A DNA stretch of 64,000 bases. It comes from Panaeolus papilionaceus (Eukaryota; Basidiomycota; Agaricomycetes; Agaricales). Of the stretch, positions 1-11,569 are shown in pieces. The notes under the pieces are model-generated. The model had not been told where the DNA came from, did no database searches, and was given only the letters and a program-made list of their open reading frames with translations. Every line of letters starts with the position of its first letter. The stretch's first letter is position 1. The translations under genes and the position numbers were made by a program. The stretch lies in assembly GCA_015501605.1 (NCBI GenBank), contig JADNRZ010000004.1, positions 1,550,001-1,614,000 on the forward strand, given 5' to 3'.

Positions 1-1
1 A

Positions 2-301
2 GCACCTATTTTCAACAAGTTTGGCTTTGATCAGAAAGAAGGTGGAAGAAAGAAGTGATCACAGCTGGGGCTCCACATCTCCTACAACGTTGGACACAGG
101 ATAATACCTAGGCTCTCATCGGCACCTGAATCTCTGTATACGCGATCCACGGGATATGTAAAACCTGACGCGTACGAACCTGACAATCATCTATCATTTG
201 ATGAAACCACACGCGTAAGTGGAGACCCCGAAGTTCATGTTGGCAAGAGCAGTGACGGCGATTCGGCCAAGCAAGGAAAGAAGCACAGATATCAGAAGTA
301 G
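2..301 (+). CDS. 3' end of an unrecognised gene
   Basis: This is the C-terminal part of a plus-strand gene that enters from the left edge. One frame reads ...FNKFGFDQKEGGRKK, then meets a stop. A 45-nt GT-AG intron (55-99) removes that stop and keeps phase, giving ...KIIPRLSSAPESLYTR and a hydrophilic tail ending GKKHRYQK at the TAG at 299-301. The tail is rich in Asp, Ser and Lys with a basic end, as in many nuclear or nucleolar proteins, but I do not recognise the family. The open frame and its coding-like composition are seen; the intron is inferred. The short minus-strand frame over the same bases looks like a shadow. Confidence 0.5.
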
Positions 302-563
302 ATGCACAGGTATATCTCAACTTTTATAAGCGTTTCCTTTGTGCTCCGGTCAAGGTTATCTCTTCAAGCTGTGGTGGATACTATGCTATCTGCAACTGAG
401 GTACTTATAGCGAAGGACAAGAAAGACATTTCGATTCGCTACACCAATTAAGTCAGCCATATTGCCAAAGGCGATGAGCTCCAAACCAAACAATCCCAAT
501 CAATCTTGCTGGTTGCACCGGTTTTGATGCAGCATTGAGGTTTAAAGTCATCCATCATCCTAA

Positions 564-2582
564 ATGGCCGCGCTCGCCTCGTATGTCGTCTCATTGTTCC
601 TTTACAATGTTTTTCTGACAAATATGCTCTAGAATTCTACCAACACCCGTTCATGCGTCAGCCATTTCTGACGATGAGGATAATGTCCAGACTTTTGTAG
701 CACAATCATCAACCACAGTTATTACCCGGCCCGTTGTCCCACCTTATGGCCAAAGAGCTGGCTGGAAACCATCGTCATTGGAAGATTTTAGTGAGTTGAA
801 TATGTGGTTTAAATGACATTGATGCTGATAGTTGTGCGTTAGGTGATGGCGGAGCTTTCCCTGAATGCCATGTTGCCCAATATCCATTGAATATGGGCAA
901 AAAGAAGGTAATGTTCAATGACTAATTATCAACATTTTTTTATTACTAACAGAGGCTTGTAAAAGGCGTCTTCTGGTAATACCCTCGCTCTTCAAGTTGA
1001 TAGTGAAGGGAATGTGCGGTACGACGCCATCGCGCAACAAGGTCAACGAGAGGGCAAAACTGTGCAATCCCAGTTCAAGGATCTCGTCCCTCTGGCGTAT
1101 AGGAAGGATCTTGACGATGATTCAAAGACAATGGAACGACCCTCTGAGGAGGAAGTCCAGCAAACTGCCGATAAAACCAAAGCAGCTCTCGAGAAACTTG
1201 TCAATGGCAAAATAAAGGCAGCGCAACCCAAAAACGTCCCTGACAGCCAGGGAAAGAGCTCTTTCATTCGTTATACACCCGGACAGCAGGGAGGAGAGGG
1301 TGCATTGAAGCAACGTATCATTAAGATGTCAGAAGTTGTGGAGGACCCCCTAGAGCCACCTAGATTTAAGCATAAGAAGATTCCTCGAGGACCTCCTAGC
1401 CCCCCACCTCCTGTTCTTCGTAGTCCTCCTCGTAAAGCCACTGCTGCTGAGCAGAAGGAGTGGATGATTCCTCCTTGCATTTCAAATTGGAAAAACAACA
1501 AGGGTTTCACAATTCCTTTGGATAAGCGTCTTGCGGCTGATGGTAGAGGTCTCCAGGATGTAAGTTTACTTTGCCATCTTTTATGTTTTCGTGTGCTCAT
1601 TATGGCATTACAGATTCACATCAACGACAACTTCGCCAAATTTTCAGAAGCTCTCTATGTTGCGGATCGCCATGCTCGAGAAGAAGTTCGCCAACGTGCT
1701 TTGATGCAGCAAAAACTAGCTCAAAAGGAGAAAGAGGCGAAGGAAGAGAATCTCCGTCTGTTGGCTCAGCGTGCTCGGGAGGAGCGTGGTGGCATTTCAG
1801 CTCCCAAACCTACTGCTCAGAGCCAGGCCGCTATGTCGTCAACACTAGCTGGCTATGCCAGTGGCAGCGACAGTGGTGATGAGTCAGAGCAGTCCGATGA
1901 TTCTGCTGAGGACGAGGAGTCTCGCAAGATTCGTGACCAGATGAGAGCAGAGAAGAGGAGAGAACGCGAGCGGGAGATGCGCATGAACAACATGGGTCAG
2001 GAACAACGAGCCAAGATGCTCGCCCGCCAGCAAAATCGGGATATTTCAGAGAAGGTCGCGCTTGGACTGGCGAAACCCACTGTGTCAAAGGAGTCTATGT
2101 TGGATTCGCGGCTGTTCAACCAGGAGTCGTTGTCTGCTAACTTTGCGGATGATGATGCATATAATCTGTATGACAAGCCGCTTTTCCATGGCTCGACCGC
2201 TGCTGCTGCTATTTATAAAGCGCGGGGTAACATCTCCGAAGAAAACGAAGATTCGTTTGGTGGCGGAACGGAGGAGGGTATCGGCAAGGCGCTTGACCAG
2301 GATAGGTTTAACCTGGGCAAACCGAAGGTTGGATTTGAGGGTGCTGCTGATCAGGAGGTTAGGGAAGGACCGGTGCAGTTTGAGAAGGATACTGGAGATG
2401 TGTTCGGTGTTAACCAGTTCTTGGACGAAGCGAAGACTGGTAAGAAACGTGGGTTGGATACTGGAGCGTGAGTTATGATTATCTTTCTTTCTATGCCCGC
2501 TTGGACTGACGGTTTATCTCTTTATTTCAGTGGTGGATCAAGAAAACGACAGCAGCTCGATAGAGCGGAAGACCGGGAGTGA
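564..2582 (+). CDS. PRP45: SNW/SKIP-type pre-mRNA-processing protein (Prp45/SNW1)
   Basis: Component of the activated spliceosome (Prp19-associated) that also acts as a transcription co-regulator in the nucleus. The ATG at 564 opens a 17-nt exon (MAALAS), followed by exons at 633-790, 843-907, 966-1559, 1614-2467 and 2531-2582. The SNW core is clear: VRYDAIAQQGQREGKTVQSQ, the proline-rich block PRGPPSPPPPVLRSPPRK, IPPCISNWKNNKGFTIPLDKRLAADGRGLQD, and INDNFAKFSEALYVADRHAREEVR. A charged Lys/Arg/Glu-rich helix and an acidic Ser stretch (GSDSGDESEQSDDSAEDEES) follow, then the usual tail with FGVNQFL and a basic end, SRKRQQLDRAEDRE. Length (about 570 residues) fits fungal members. The 1560-1613 intron is a multiple of three without a stop, so an unspliced frame would hide it. 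Expected to be essential and constitutively expressed. Confidence 0.95.
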
Positions 2583-3227
2583 TAGATGCGTTAATTTTCT
2601 CTCCTTTATTGGATTGTTTCCTGTTCACTTGTGTGTATATTAGTTTGATGCTATCCATTATATCAGTTCGATTGTAATTCATCATTAAAAATCTTTAAAC
2701 TGATAATCCCCTTTGTTGGACACCCACAAATGACATACCATACTGCTCTGGAGACCTACTACTCTGATCAATCCTCACTTGCGCATCCACAGAGTCCGAC
2801 AGTGAGTTTTTCGCGGTTTCCCTTGATTAAAAGGTTCTCTGATGCTATTTTATTTTTAGCCCACTGTCATCCAATAGTGTTTGCGCTAATGATACCTTGG
2901 ACGATAGAAATGTGAATTGTGCCCATTCATCCAACTTCGAGACCGCTACAAAGACTTAATCATGATCGTTGATATACAGCCTAACTTCCTTTCTCTCAGC
3001 TGCTCAGTACTCAACCGTTTGTGTTGCAGGACCTTCTATCGCGGCACTCATATGTCCCACACTTTGTGATTCAGCTGCAAACATTGAATACATTATGCAT
3101 CAAACTCCCCTTGCAATTCTCACCGAAGTAGAATATAACTGTGCTCAGCCTCTATAGAGGGGGCAAGTTTCTTTGATTTGTTTCCTTCGTTCCAACATCT
3201 TCTGCGTCAAAGCGGCTGGCTCCCTTG
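2583..3227 (+). other. Intergenic gap with weak coding-like fragments
   Basis: This gap lies between SNW1 and the first membrane-protein gene. It holds an ATG frame at 2730 (MTYHTALETYYSDQSS...) with a possible intron from about 2802 to 2859, and later a frame reading SSNSVCANDTLDDRNVNC. These could not be joined in one phase, so no gene is called. They may be the remains of an older duplicate, or chance. Confidence 0.3.
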
Positions 3228-4607
3228 ATGTACCTCCACTCGCTGGGTTTCTTTTTGCTAAGCCTACCACTCACGGTGACTAGTGTTGACACTGCAACAC
3301 CGAAGGCGACATGTTTACCGGATACTCCATATAAATGGGTTTGTTCTTTCTCTGTTCATAAGCTGAGCATGATATTGATGACCACCTGTAGACCTATAAC
3401 TCTCTCGCCCAAAGCCCTTGTGATGTAGTCAGTGCCCTTGGCAGCACCTGTACCAACGGTGGTGAGCACCACTGATGTGTTTATCGTGGTCCTTAACACA
3501 ATATTGACCCCATCTCAGATTGGGTTGTACCAGCTATCATGCAAAACAGCGATCCTGGCTGGCAATATACGTTCCCAGGATTCAACAATTCCGGCGCCAA
3601 TCCTTGTCCTTGCAGCAGTGTATTCTACTCCTTGATAGCTGCTTGCATACTCTGCCAAAATGCGGACTCACTGTAAGGCTTCTACCTTCTGACAAATATG
3701 ACATACAACTTACATATTGTTCAATAGCATCGTGCCTTGGTCCCAATATCACGCCAGCTGTAGTCTAGCTTACACGGATATGTAGGATTCTTTTTCCTCT
3801 CGCTTTAGCCAAGTTTTTTAATTCCTCTTTAGATTTCCGCTACCCCTCCCAAGAAACATTGCCGTTCCTCGCTGGGCATATCTGTCTGTTATTGTAAGCT
3901 CTGAATCATCGTTCGCCTCCAGGACAATCGTCGACGTGGCTAAATCAGTGCAACAGGGGGATAAATTCAGTCCTACAAACGCTTTTGATGAAAGAAGTAA
4001 ATGCTCGCCTCTGTGTGGTGTACAAACTTGTTTCTTACTTTTTATCAGGCACCATAACACTCGATACCACTGCCAACAACAGCTTGGCATTTGGTCCTGC
4101 TGATCCTCAATTTAATAGCGGCCCTAACACATATGTCAAGGTGGTGGCAGGAGGCATTGTGGCAGGTTTCGTCCTAGTGCTAGGGGGAATTTTGTACGTC
4201 ACGTATCGTTTATGTTGGAGGGCACGGAAAAGGAGAAACACACCCGAAGACCCTCTTCTGCCTCGCGAAGATTGCATCCCTTATCCTATTTCACCACCTC
4301 CTACACCACCACCGTCAAAATTGCGACAAGAAGATCAAGCCAACATACGATGGAACAACGGACAGAGCCCTGTGAGTCAACTCATCCAGTGTTGCGTCTC
4401 CCTATATTTACCTGTCGCTCTTAGAGCACACCGGGATACGGACACAAGGGCTATCATCCTCGTCCGGCAGAAAGGCCGTGGTTAATCAATGGAATGTCTG
4501 AAATGCCAATCATTGCTCCTACTGCGGCCTACTCTATCCCCCCGACGTATATGATGTTGCAACCACCTAGCTATGAATCTCTTGCACTCGATGAGACTGG
4601 GTCCTGA
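3228..4607 (+). CDS. Secreted-domain single-pass membrane protein with PPxY tail (array copy A)
   Basis: Function unknown. Eight exons (3228-3338, 3392-3461, 3519-3672, 3728-3781, 3833-3893, 3957-3996, 4049-4371, 4425-4607) give 331 residues. Order: signal peptide (MYLHSLGFFLLSLPLTVTS); Cys-rich outer domain with QSPCDVVSALGSTC, PCPCSSVFYSLIAACILCQ, PWSQYHASC and FPLPLPRNIAVPRWAYLSV; one TM helix (about VVAGGIVAGFVLVLGGILYV); basic stop-transfer (RARKRRN); cytoplasmic tail with DCIPYPISPPPTPPPSK and a terminal PPSYES. The outer pattern recurs in all five copies here. From family knowledge this looks like an agaricomycete-expanded type I membrane family with no assigned role. PPxY is the standard ligand of WW domains such as those of Rsp5/NEDD4 ligases, which suggests ubiquitin-controlled trafficking; that is inference. 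Confidence 0.8.
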
Positions 4608-5085
4608 ACAGGGGTTAGGTGCTTGTTAATTGTCCGAGGGTTCAAGTTGGACTGCATTATTATCCCCGCCAAGGTGTGTACCTTTATACTGTTACCTTCC
4701 AATCATCGTTAAAAAAAAAACAACGATGGCCCACTCCTACATCGACAGAACCATTGTATGCAGTGTATATGATGGTACCAGGCATGTAGCAAACGCTGAA
4801 AAGCTGGCGGTTCCAGAAGGTACTGTAGAAGAGGACAGCCTTTGTTCCCGTAGTATCCATTCACCTCTATCTATTCGTGCATTTTAAAGACAGGCCATTC
4901 CTATTGTGACATGTCTACCACACCCTTCGCGATTGTACGCCAGTCCCATCGAAACCATTCTTCTTATCTGTCCTGCTCCTTCCGTTCAAGGCCAAATGGC
5001 GAAACTCAAGACCCCTCATTAGGGAGGCGTGGTAAACTTTCCAGAGGATCAGACAACCGTATAAGTTTGTAGCATACATGCTGTT
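4608..5085 (+). other. Intergenic gap between array copies A and B
   Basis: No supported gene. It holds a 10-A run near 4712 and short open frames without family features. One frame near 4970-5065 (SCSFRSRPNGETQDP, then LGRRGKLSRGSDNR) lies just before the decayed coding stretch at 5086 and could be its missing 5' part. Confidence 0.3.
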
Positions 5086-5341
5086 GACGATGATCCAGCC
5101 ATATGTTTTGGACCAGGCTACTTTGTTTCATTCAATGGAAGCGAAGTACAGCCTTTCGACTTCAAAAAACACCCGCTGAGTGCGGAAGCATCAAGACTTG
5201 CGAGAAAAAAAGTACGCCGTCTTTGCACGGTTCTCTGAAGCTCCAACCTCAAGTATTTTGGGACATTTTGTGGGTTCTGATACGCCGGAACCAATGGGGT
5301 TTGTGCTATATCAGACTGGTGGTGCCTATAACACTACATAG
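5086..5341 (+). pseudogene. Decayed coding remnant with frameshift in an A run
   Basis: Two adjoining frames look protein-coding. The first reads DDPAICFGPGYFVSFNGSEV... up to ...RLARK. The second reads KYAVFARFSEAPTSSILGHF... to QTGGAYNTT and a TAG at 5339-5341. They meet at a run of A at about 5214-5221, so a one-base slip at the homopolymer would explain the break. I do not recognise the family and no clear start is seen. It is unrelated to the membrane-protein copies on either side. Confidence 0.4.
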
Positions 5342-5546
5342 AGCGAACAGGTTCCAGTTTTCATCGATTATCATCCCTTGTGACTGGTATGCTTTATTTT
5401 GAGAATTTTTCATTGAGCTTATATCTCCTGTTCAGTCCACTCTTCGGACCTACTCACAAGTGGATCCAGGTGGGTTACTTCGACCATTGAGTCCGGCCCC
5501 TTTTTCTTAGGTGGAGGTACTTCAGCGTTGAAGGAATACTACCACT

Positions 5547-6972
5547 ATGCCCGTCTATGCTTTGGTTTTCATGTTTTCAAGCCTACTATGGACGGTAAAG
5601 AGCACTGTCACACAACCAAGAGCCACTTGTTTGCCTGGGCCTACGTATGCCTGGGTCAGTTCAGTCCTTCTCCGCCTTCATTGAATAAAACTATCTAAAC
5701 TGTGCATTCGCTCGCAGACTTCGAACACACTTGGCCAAAGCCCTTGTGACCTAGCCAGCACCCTTGGCGCCATTTGTAACAATGGTGGTGAGCGCTCGTT
5801 CGCCTTTCTCTCGCCTCTGAATTTTCTTTACGCATTCCACTTTTGCCTTTGTTCATTCTGATGCTTCGAAATGGTTGACCTTCTCAACAGATTGGTCTGT
5901 TCCGAGCATCCTGCAGGACAACAATCCAGATTGGCACTATGTGGACCCAGGAACGGATAATTCTACAGCCAATCCCTGCACTTGCAGCACGGTGTTATAC
6001 TCTTTGATGGCTGCGTGCACGTACTGTCAGGGTGCAACCTTTGAGTAGCGATCATGTCCATTTGTTGACAAGAACGTTCTACGGCTCATTGATTATTGAC
6101 TTTGACAGGATCGAGTCTTGGTCTCAGTATGATGCCTTATGCAATATTACTTACCTCACCTCGTAGGGTTGGCTTTCTCATTTCTTTGTTCTGGCTGATC
6201 AATATCCTTGCTAGGTTTCCCCTTCCTCTTCCCCAAAACATTGCCATCCCTCGCTGGGCATACCTTAACATCACCGTAAGACACATTTTCATGTCGTACC
6301 GAGGACAATCATCATGTAGCTAACCAGTGCAGCAGGGGGACAAATTCGACCCTGGAGTCGCTTACAATTTCAGAAGTAAGCTGCCAGTGCTGCACCCTCA
6401 TGTTTGCAAACTCTTATTATGTCTGTTAGGCAGTATTATGCCAGATATCACCGCCAACACCAGCTTTCCACTCAGCCCTATTGACGACAATCAACATCCA
6501 AACCTAAATGTAAAGGTGGTGGTAGGAAGTGTTTTAGGCGGCTTCCTGGCACTCGCGTGCATCGCGTGCGTCATTCGACGCATCCGCTTGAAAGGAAAGA
6601 AAAAGAGAAAAATACCTGGAGACCCCTCTCTGGTCTTCCAAGATTGTATTCCCTATCCTACTTCGCCACCCCCCACACCACCCCCCGCAAAGTTGAGCCG
6701 CGAACAACGATTTGTAAGTCGGACATACATGATTCGTCTTGCAATGAGTTCACCATTTATAGGACACCCCGGGTTCTCGATCAAAATACCATACTTCTCG
6801 GACATCTGGGAGTTCGCTGCCGATAAATGAGGTGTCTGAGAGGCTTCTAATTCGACCTACTGTAGTCAATCCCATCCTGGTTGATGCATCTAACATCCCA
6901 CCGGCTTATATTCTTCCCACATTACAACCTCCCAGTTATGAGTCGGTTGCAGGGCACGAAGTCGAGCACTGA
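5547..6972 (+). CDS. Secreted-domain single-pass membrane protein with PPxY tail (array copy B)
   Basis: Closest sibling of copy A, with the same eight-exon layout and the same intron phases. It starts MPVYALVFMFSSLLWTVKS (signal peptide) and continues ATCLPGPTYAW, QSPCDLASTLGAIC, PCTCSTVLYSLMAACTYCQ, ESWSQYDALC, FPLPLPQNIAIPRWAYLNIT and QGDKFDPGVAYNF. The TM helix is about VVVGSVLGGFLALACIACVI, followed by RIRLKGKKKRK. The tail has DCIPYPTSPPPTPPPAK and ends QPPSYESVAGHEVEH at the TGA at 6970-6972. An unspliced reading of exon 7 ends early, so splicing at about 6714 and 6761 is needed. All conserved Cys are present. With copy A it is the best evidence of a working product from this array. 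Confidence 0.8.
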
Positions 6973-7699
6973 GTAGAGTGTTGGCGTGAGTTGTGAAGCA
7001 CACTGCATGATGATTTTTTAGGTTCGAAAGCTTCGAAGGTGCGTTTTCTGTGGAATTACTACCTGGCCGTTCACATTCCAGCTCACCGAGCGATGAACTG
7101 ACTGATATGATATTTAGTCATTCCTTGCTCTTAAATTCTTGTAGCCGGTCAGAAGAAGTGTAAAAGCTCGTCAAGGCAGACGAGTAGGATTGATAGTTTT
7201 TTTGTCCTTGACAATGTTCCCACTTACATCAAATATCATTCCATCCCATTGCAGGCTGCTAGAAAGCATATTGCTTCTTGACTCGTTTATTTCAAGCCTA
7301 CGGCTGTGAAACTAAGATCTATGAGACTAGGATGATTTTTTCGGCAATCATAAGAGGCATGGACCTTCTGCTCTTCTGTTGAAAATGGCTCTGAATTCCC
7401 ACTTTCAGGTATTACGATCCGCTTTCCACTGTTCTGGCCCAGCACCAGTACATGAACGCGGCGCTCAAAGCATCGACGCTGTAATCACTCTCCGCAATAT
7501 GACGGTGAAGTCGTCCGTGTATGCGTCTGGTGCCCCTACTTTGTCAAAGTTGGACGCCCCTGTCAGACACTCTACCCTTCGATTCTATTTATGGGTTGTA
7601 GGATCCACATTCCTGATATATCTTCTTTGAAATACTTTTACAATCGGCATGCCGTTCGATCATCATGGAGGCGAGGTATAAGAGTATGTACGGCAACGA
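6973..7699 (+). repeat. Duplicated intergenic segment, first of three
   Basis: The stretch at about 7240-7340 (TTGCTTCTTGACTCG, TTTATTTCAAGCC, GATCTATGAGACTAG) and the block at about 7430-7600 (GGCCCAGCACCAGTACATGA, GACACTCTACCCTTCG) match segments at about 8795-9200 and 11060-11560. The array was therefore copied as gene plus upstream DNA. A TATA-like TATAAG at 7677-7682 sits in the position of the TATA boxes of copies D and E. Confidence 0.6.
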
Positions 7700-8760
7700 A
7701 AATACGGTGAGATTCTAGCGGTGAGCACCCTTTTCCTGTTCTTGACTCTCCTTTTTTGCCGTGCTGCAACTTATCGCAATTCATCTCTATGCTCAGTGTG
7801 GAAACCACCACTCATTTTGCAGAACGGTGTTTCTGCTTTCCACTATAGGGTACCCCTGCACTTGCAGCACTGTAGTCTATTCCTTGATGGCTGCCTGTTC
7901 CCTAGTAAGCTAGAGCGGCGAAAATTTGTACGTCTTCTATCCCTTAAAATAGTCAGTGCGGCTCATTAGCTGCGTACTGGTATAACAGTATCTCATACTG
8001 GCTTGACTATCGTGCCATTTCCAACGCTCTTCACATTGGAACTAAGAAATCCAATAACTGCGTACCTTGATTTCCTCTCGCTTAAACTCGCCCAAGATAT
8101 CCTCTTCCCCTCCAAAAAAATTCCGGCATTCCTCTCGTTGGGCATATCTCAACATCACAGTATGGTCAAAATTCTTGCGGACCTAGAAGACACACTTACG
8201 CAATGATAATCTTCCAACAGGGCGATAAAATTGCACCTGAAATTGCGAAAACTTGAACGTTCAGTGGTACGTGCTCCACTTTTGCTTTTGCGGCGTTTGT
8301 GCAAAGCGATGTGTGAGGTCCGTATGCGATCTTACGCCAGATTTAACTGCTACCAGCAGCTCACCTGCCGACCGACATTCTAATCTGAATGTCAGGCCGA
8401 TCATTGGGAGTGCTTTGGGTGGTTTCGTTCTTGCACTTGGGTGTTTGATGTTCATTGCGCGACATCTGATCTTGAAGGCGAAGAGAACCGCATCTAAAGA
8501 CCCCTCTCCTTCGTTTGAGGACTCATTCCTTGTACGGTTTCACCTTCCCCAGTGCCCCAGCATTCAAATACGGCTCTGCAGACAGGACAGTTTACGGTCA
8601 ACCCTCTTCATGAACAAAAATTCGTAAGTCAGAATCAAGTGATTTATTCTGCTGCCTGTTGACCATCATTAGAATACCTCAGGTGCTGGATCAGAAATCA
8701 TCATTATCGCTATATTCACGAGCGACTGATGATCATGAATGAGGCGCCAGAGAGTCCGTC
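7700..8760 (+). pseudogene. Membrane-protein array copy C, decayed
   Basis: Recognisable pieces occur in order but cannot be joined: PCTCSTVVYSLMAAC (about 7853-7897); a PLQKNSGIP / RWAYLNIT pair around 8105-8160 split by a one-base frameshift; GDKIAPEIAKT followed by an in-frame TGA near 8254; and an intact TM exon (DLTATSSSPADRHSNLNV, then the helix IIGSALGGFVLALGCLMFIA, 8335-8530). The proline-rich motif after SPSFEDSFLV is frameshifted and lost, and the PPxY end cannot be found. The signal peptide exon and first Cys exon are also missing. A dead duplicate between copies B and D. Confidence 0.75.
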
Positions 8761-8794
8761 ACTCTCCCAAATCTAATTCTGTCATGTTTCATCA

Positions 8795-9263
8795 GAAGCT
8801 GTTGAAACTAGAGTTGCTTTTGAATTCGCAGGCTCGTTTATTTCAAGTTCGTGGCTGCGGCCTGAAGATCCATGAGACTCGGGTGGCGTATTTGGCATGG
8901 GGCTACAATGTGATCACGGTGTGACCCTGTTATCTGAATCCGTAACGAAAGTCTCTGACTTTCCACAGACTACTATCAGTTATTCAACTCAGTTTCTCGC
9001 CGATCTAGCCCAACACCAACAAATGAACAGTGTTGGAAGCAGCAGACTGTAATGGTCTCCACTACACGATAGCGGTATCCTCCATATAAGCCTCTGCTGC
9101 TGTACTTTCTTTGATCCTGTGCGCCCTCGTCAGATCACTCATCCTTCGATTCTATTCATGGATTGCAGGACTCTCACCCATGTTACGTATTTTTACAATC
9201 AACATGTTGTTGATCATCACAGAAATAGGGTATAAATGCATTGGATTTCACGTTTATCAGACA
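8795..9263 (+). repeat. Duplicated intergenic segment, second of three, with TATA box
   Basis: Homologous to the segments upstream of copies C and E: TTGAATTCGCAGGCTCG, CCTGAAGATCCATGAGACTC, CTGACTTTCCACAGACTA and AGCCCAACACCAACAA. It ends in a TATA box (TATAAA, 9231-9236) about 30 nt before the ATG used for copy D, so it probably carries that gene's promoter. Confidence 0.6.
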
Positions 9264-10656
9264 ATGTACGACTCTTGGTCCCCTCACAGACTTAGGTTCC
9301 TCGAAGAAGGACAACATTTGTGTGTTCCCCTACTCCTTAGTTTTTGGACCATCGCAGGGTATACCATGGATAATACGGGGAATTGGCGAATTGACTCAAT
9401 GGCAACCTGTATATCGGACCCTACATATTCTTGGGTTGGTTTGCCTCTCATCCTTCTTTCACTTGAAAACTATAACATATGTGTTCAACACTCGAGGCCT
9501 GAGTCCTTGCGAACTTGCATCCGGTATGGGGGCTCTTTGTAGTTCCGGAAGTAAATCCCCCCTCAATTTTTCAATATCTATCCAGAACTAAACTCCCGCG
9601 ACTCTGTAGCATGGGTCATCGATAGTCTTAGAGACCAGAATAAGACTCTATATGACTATACGAATCCATCTCCGGTTACTAACTCCGCGAATATGTGTAC
9701 TTGCAGCTCCGTGTACTATTGCCTTATGAGTGCTTGTAGCTACTGCCAAGGAGGCGGTTTAAGGTAATGTGCCGAAGCTCTAGCCAACTTAAAACCAGTT
9801 CCTGATGCCAACATAGCTCCTGGAGCACATACCATGCACACTGTAATGACACCGATGTTTCCCTTGCATCGTAAAGGAATCCTGATTATATGCATGCGTC
9901 ATTGTCCTTATTAACCATCAGATTTCCCAAATCTTTGCCCAGTGGCGTCAGCATCCCACAATGGGCATTCATGGATGTTACGGTAGGTACAATTTTGCTA
10001 GTAACTGGTGATTTTCAAAGGTCCTTACATGTCGCTAGGAAAAGGACATCCTCGACATTGATCTCGCCAGAAGTATTGCAGGTGAGGCTTGTGAGCCTCG
10101 ATCTGAATCATGTAATGACCGATTTGTCCAACTTGAATTTTGCCCCGCAGAGAATGCTGTCCCGACAAGCAGTGGCTCTCATAGAAAACCTCCCAGTGTC
10201 GCAATCGTCTTGGGATGTATCTTTGCTGCTGTCGTGCTGTTAGCTTCGTTTGGGTTTAACGCATACCGCGTCTGGAAAAAAAAGAGAGGCAGCCTCCAAC
10301 AAATACTGGGTGAAGATTGTGTTCCGTATCCAATTTCACCTCCCGCAACGCCTCCTCCCGCAAAGGCTGGTCTACGAGACTCAGTAATTCCAAATGCATC
10401 TTGGGTCGGACAGCTTGTGAGTGATATTCTTCAGCTTCAACAGCAAGTTTCTTGCTCATATTTCTTTTAGAATGCTGTTCACGCGACTAGGGCGAAGATC
10501 CGTGCCTCTACCCCTAGTATCGACAATTTCGCGATCAACGAGGTACAACGCCCACAGCAACAGGTAGCGGTGAATCAGATACCGCCGGACTATGACCCAT
10601 TGTCGATGCAGCCACCTAGTTATGAGTCCCTTCAAGAACATGGGTCTGGAGCATAG
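9264..10656 (+). CDS. Secreted-domain single-pass membrane protein with PPxY tail (array copy D)
   Basis: Family member of the D/E subtype. The ATG at 9264 follows a TATA box at 9231 and gives a hydrophobic leader (LCVPLLLSFWTIAGYT). Later parts are intact: SPCELASGMGALC, MCTCSSVYYCLMSACSYCQGG, WSTYHAHCNDTD, FPKSLPSGVSIPQWAFMDVT, a TM helix about IVLGCIFAAVVLLASFGFNA, VWKKKRG, DCVPYPISPPATPPPAK and QPPSYES, ending at the TAG at 10654-10656. Exon 2 has lost the acceptor used by the other copies. Moving the donor 5 nt downstream (GTTTGC) and using GAG at about 9511-9513 restores frame (TSW-VG-LSPCE), so the copy may still work with shifted splice sites. That rescue is my inference. Confidence 0.6.
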
Positions 10657-11569
10657 AAGAATCAGACTCTCATTGTCCCCAAGTACTGTGCAACTCTTCC
10701 CCATTGCGTGCGGTTGTTTGGTAGAGTCCGTTCCCCTTACTCGATACCCCTATTTCAGTTGGCAGCGCTTCGAGTCTAGCAATTTTGATGTCCTGACATG
10801 ACACGCTCTGCGTGATGAACTCACCCGCTTATATTCTATCCACAGCACGACCTCCTAGAGTGCCCAATCGATAGGTGGTGAGGAAGGATAGGATACAGTC
10901 GTTGATGCTGCAGTTTGTTTGGAATAAACCTTCTCAACCTTTCTCTCGGCGGCTATGCTTCCGGAGAACTGCAAGAGCTCGAGAAGAGCGGGATAGATAG
11001 ATTTGTTTTATTTTGATTCTCTTGCTTTTTACTCGAATCTTATTCTGTTATTTTGATTAGAAACTATTGAAACCAACGTTGCTTCTTGAATTCGCGAGCT
11101 CATTTATTTATTTCGAGTCCATGGCTCTGGCCTGAAGATCCATGAGATTCGGATGACGCATTTGGGGCGCATCAGTGCATTCGGAGTAGCTCGTTATCTG
11201 CTTCCGGTGCGAAAGTCTCTGACTTCCCACGGACTAATATCAATCACTCAACCCCGCTTCTTGCTGTTCAAGCCCAACACCAACAAGTGAGTGTGGCGCT
11301 GGAAGTAACGGACGGTGATCACGTTTAACCGCTCCCCACAATATGGCAGCGACCCGGAAGTCGTCAATGGCACTCAATGCGTTCGTTTGATGCCCTCCCT
11401 ACTTTTCCAAAGTCGCATGCCCCTGTCGGGTATCCCACTCTTGGATCCTATTTCTGGTTTGCGTGATCCACATCAGTCCACATCCCTGGTGCATCTTCTT
11501 CTTTGGAATATTTTAACACAGGGCTCAATCATCATGCAGGCGGGGTATAAGTGCCAGTGTGTTTGATAT
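10657..11569 (+). repeat. Duplicated intergenic segment, third of three, with TATA-like box
   Basis: No gene. From about 11060 it matches the segments upstream of copies C and D: TTGCTTCTTGAATTCGCGAG, CCTGAAGATCCATGAGATTC, CTGACTTCCCACGGACTAAT, AGCCCAACACCAACAA. A TATAAG at 11546-11551 aligns with the TATA box of copy D. Confidence 0.6.

Noticed and set aside
108..320. Minus-strand 70-residue open frame at the left edge
   Set aside because: The plus-strand frame over the same bases is better coding sequence and joins across a plausible intron.
1271..1600. Minus-strand open frames inside SNW1
   Set aside because: Shadows of a strongly conserved coding exon.
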